Made by a program: the position numbers and the translations under genes. Positions 62,026 to 64,000 of a stretch of DNA of 64,000 nucleotides are shown here, piece after piece (position 1 is the stretch's first letter; each line of letters begins with the position of its first letter). Below the pieces are notes generated by a model. The model saw only the letters and a list, made by a program, of their open reading frames with translations, was not told where the DNA came from and made no database searches. The DNA is from CAYNJF01 sp964351745 (GTDB taxonomy: Bacteria > Pseudomonadota > Gammaproteobacteria > Berkiellales > Berkiellaceae): contig CAYGPI010000003.1 in the NCBI GenBank assembly GCA_964351745.1, positions 23,239-87,238 of the forward strand, read 5' to 3'.

Positions 62026-64000
62026 ATGCAAGATGGATCAATGAAAGCCCAGTGGGCAAGCTCTGCTTTAGCTGGAAATAACGCAAGCTATGTTGAGCAA
62101 TTATATGAGGCGTATTTAAGCGATCAACAAAGTGTTCCTTCCCAGTGGCGAGATCTTTTTGATCAGCTTCCTGATATTATGAACAATGAGGGAGATGTTT
62201 CCCATCAAGCCATTCGTGATGAATTCATAGAGATTTCTAAAAATAGACATTCGAACAAAAATGGCTCTCCTTTATCTCACCAAAATGTTAGTCTCGAACA
62301 CGAAAGAAAACAAATCCAAGTTTTAAGACTCATTCATGCTTATCGCTTGCAAGGGCACTTGCATGCACAGATAGATCCCCTTGGTTTGCGAGAATTAGAA
62401 GATGTCCACTCAACCGAGCTTAGTCTAGAAGACCATGGCCTAGATGTTAAGGATTTGGGAACAGTCTTTGATGTTTCGACCTTTGTTGGGCCAAGTCAGA
62501 TGCCTTTGGGTGAGCTATATAGAGCTTTGGCGGATACTTATTGTGGCTCAATTGGAACTGAATATATGCATATTCAATCGCCAGAAGAGCGTCAATGGAT
62601 CCAGCACAGAATTGAGAAGGCAAGAGGCCTACCTGATTACGCTAAAGACGTAAAACTTAATATTCTTGATAGGTTAGTTGCTGCAGAAGGGCTAGAGAAA
62701 TATTTAGGCTCAAAATACCCTGGTGCAAAACGATTCTCTTTAGAGGGTGGTGACGCTTTAATCGTTGTAATGGACGAAATCATTCAGCGAGCAGGTAGCC
62801 AAAATACCAAAGAAATCGTGATAGGCATGGCGCATCGAGGGCGATTAAACTTACTGGTGAATACCCTAGGCAAAAAAACAGGTGATCTATTTGATGAATT
62901 TGAAGGCAAGAATATTGTTGATTTAGAATCAGGAGATGTTAAATATCATCAAGGTTTCTCCGCTGATATTGCAACACCTGGCGGTAATGTTCATGTCGCA
63001 CTTGCTTTTAATCCTTCCCATTTAGCTATTGTAACGCCAGTTGTACATGGCTCAGTTCGCTCAAGATTAACGCGCTATGGTAATCATGAAGTCTTGCCGG
63101 TAGCCGTGCATGGTGATGCCGCATTTGCTGGGCAAGGCGTTGTCATGGAAACGCTAAATATGTCACAAACTCGTGCTTACAGTGTTGGCGGCACAGTTCA
63201 TATTGTCATTAATAACCAAGTTGGCTTTACCACCTCAAGACGAGATGATGCACGTTCCACGCTGTATTGCACCGACGTTGGCAAAGTTGTTTTGGCTCCT
63301 ATTTTTCATGTCAATGCTGATGATCCTGAAGCCGTTCTTTTTGTGACTCAGCTTGCCTTAGATTATAGAATGCAATTTGACAAAGATGTGATTATTGATT
63401 TGGTTTGTTATAGACGCCATGGTCACAATGAAGCTGATGAGCCTTCTGCCACTCAGCCAATGATGTATCAAAAAATTAAACGCCACCCAACGGCTGTCAA
63501 AGTTTATATTGATAGTCTGGTTAACTCGAAGGTCATAACGAAGGAAGAAGCCAAGGCTTGTATTGCTAAAAATAGAGATCTGCTTGATAAAGGCGCTTGT
63601 GTTGCCAACCATATTGTGAAAGGGCTTGTTTTAGAGCACGCGATTGATTGGTCACAATATGTCTCTTCTGATTGGCGACTACCGACACGAACATGTGTTG
63701 AGCAAGTAGATTTTAAAAGAATTGCAGATAAAATGAACTCGACCCCAGAAGGCTTTACGCTGAATGCTCGTGTCAAAAAAATTATTGATGACAGGGTTAA
63801 AATGGCCAATGCTGAAATGCCTTGTGATTGGGGATTTGCCGAAGTTATGGCATATGCGACCTTGCTAGATCAAGGCATTAATATCCGAATGACGGGGCAA
63901 GATGTTGGTCGAGGTACCTTTTTTCATCGCCATGCAGCGCTTCATGACCAAAAAACAGGCCAAACTTATATTTCTAATAAGCATATTAGAGAGGGACAAG
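62026..64000 (+). CDS. sucA: 2-oxoglutarate dehydrogenase E1, 3' end outside window
   Basis: Open from ATG 62026 to the window edge, 658 codons of about 930 expected. Decarboxylates 2-oxoglutarate with thiamine diphosphate in the TCA complex. N-terminal lipoyl-complex-binding segment (YVEQLYEAYLSD, SQWRDLFD), then GMAHRGRLNLLVN near 267, the ThDP/Mg region HGDAAFAGQGVV near 363 and NQVGFTT, and GQDVGRGTFFHRHA near 625. An in-frame ATG at 62041 is an alternative start. AGGG lies about 10 bases before 62026. sucB presumably follows outside the window. Confidence 0.96.
   Translation, partial: MQDGSMKAQWASSALAGNNASYVEQLYEAYLSDQQSVPSQWRDLFDQLPDIMNNEGDVSHQAIRDEFIEISKNRHSNKNGSPLSHQNVSLEHERKQIQVLRLIHAYRLQGHLHAQIDPLGLRELEDVHSTELSLEDHGLDVKDLGTVFDVSTFVGPSQMPLGELYRALADTYCGSIGTEYMHIQSPEERQWIQHRIEKARGLPDYAKDVKLNILDRLVAAEGLEKYLGSKYPGAKRFSLEGGDALIVVMDEIIQRAGSQNTKEIVIGMAHRGRLNLLVNTLGKKTGDLFDEFEGKNIVDLESGDVKYHQGFSADIATPGGNVHVALAFNPSHLAIVTPVVHGSVRSRLTRYGNHEVLPVAVHGDAAFAGQGVVMETLNMSQTRAYSVGGTVHIVINNQVGFTTSRRDDARSTLYCTDVGKVVLAPIFHVNADDPEAVLFVTQLALDYRMQFDKDVIIDLVCYRRHGHNEADEPSATQPMMYQKIKRHPTAVKVYIDSLVNSKVITKEEAKACIAKNRDLLDKGACVANHIVKGLVLEHAIDWSQYVSSDWRLPTRTCVEQVDFKRIADKMNSTPEGFTLNARVKKIIDDRVKMANAEMPCDWGFAEVMAYATLLDQGINIRMTGQDVGRGTFFHRHAALHDQKTGQTYISNKHIREGQ

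Noticed and set aside
1..64000. CRISPR arrays, insertion sequences, prophage genes, tRNA and rRNA
   Set aside because: No regularly spaced repeats, transposase, integrase or RNA gene signatures were seen anywhere in the window.

Overview
The window is AT-rich, densely coding bacterial DNA with short intergenic gaps, many overlapping starts and stops, and no IS elements, CRISPR arrays, rRNA or tRNA that I can see. The housekeeping block (gltA, sdhCDAB, sucA) and the protein families point to a gammaproteobacterium. The effector-like unknown proteins, the Rickettsia-type methyltransferases and the MFS family suggest a host-associated Legionellales relative (Coxiella/Legionella/Berkiella-like). 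That placement is inference from family resemblance, not from a marker gene.

Layout. (1) 1-6276: accessory region with the N-terminus of a membrane protein, a four-helix membrane protein with two CxxC pairs, a small exported protein, two large unknown soluble proteins and a cytidine deaminase that unusually carries a signal peptide. (2) 6550-11064: an MFS transporter, then a tandem pair of methyltransferases resembling Rickettsia protein-lysine methyltransferases. (3) 11206-44854: one long, almost gapless + strand exopolysaccharide/exosortase A (XrtA, PEP-CTERM) locus. It runs from the initiating sugar transferase, PrsK/PrsR two-component pair, PrsT, export lipoprotein, chain-length protein, tyrosine-kinase-like ATPase and beta-barrel protein, through WecB, deacetylase, FemAB-like protein, glycosyltransferases, XrtA-EpsI and amidotransferase, to a flippase, O-antigen-ligase-like protein, methyltransferase, second deacetylase and acyltransferase. 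Two things break the usual picture. A protein with a CE-clan (Ulp1/YopJ-like) cysteine-protease signature sits between the beta-barrel gene and wecB, where I remember the PEP-CTERM secretion ATPase usually lying. A 10-N scaffold gap (41851-41860) cuts the O-ligase, with in-frame stop codons on its right side.

(4) 44975-53427: an unknown membrane-associated protein, a cold-shock gene with a strong promoter and long leader, kptA, a YheO-type regulator plus PLP dehydratase operon with a palindromic operator candidate, and a three-gene minus-strand operon (TPR protein, PF13480 acetyltransferase-like protein, asparagine-synthase-like protein lacking the glutaminase cysteine). (5) 53591-64000: a Tyr-rich exported protein, ald, tdk, galE overlapping gltA, and divergently sdhCDAB followed by sucA, which runs off the right edge.

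How the parts work together: region 3 should build a lipid-linked repeat unit, modify it (deacetylation, acetylation, amidation, methylation), flip, polymerise and export it, and may attach sorted PEP-CTERM proteins to the surface. galE may supply sugar nucleotide from outside the locus. Region 5 is the central TCA-cycle block. No PEP-CTERM substrate protein is visible in the window. The most interesting candidate for new biology is the CE-protease-like gene inside the polysaccharide locus.
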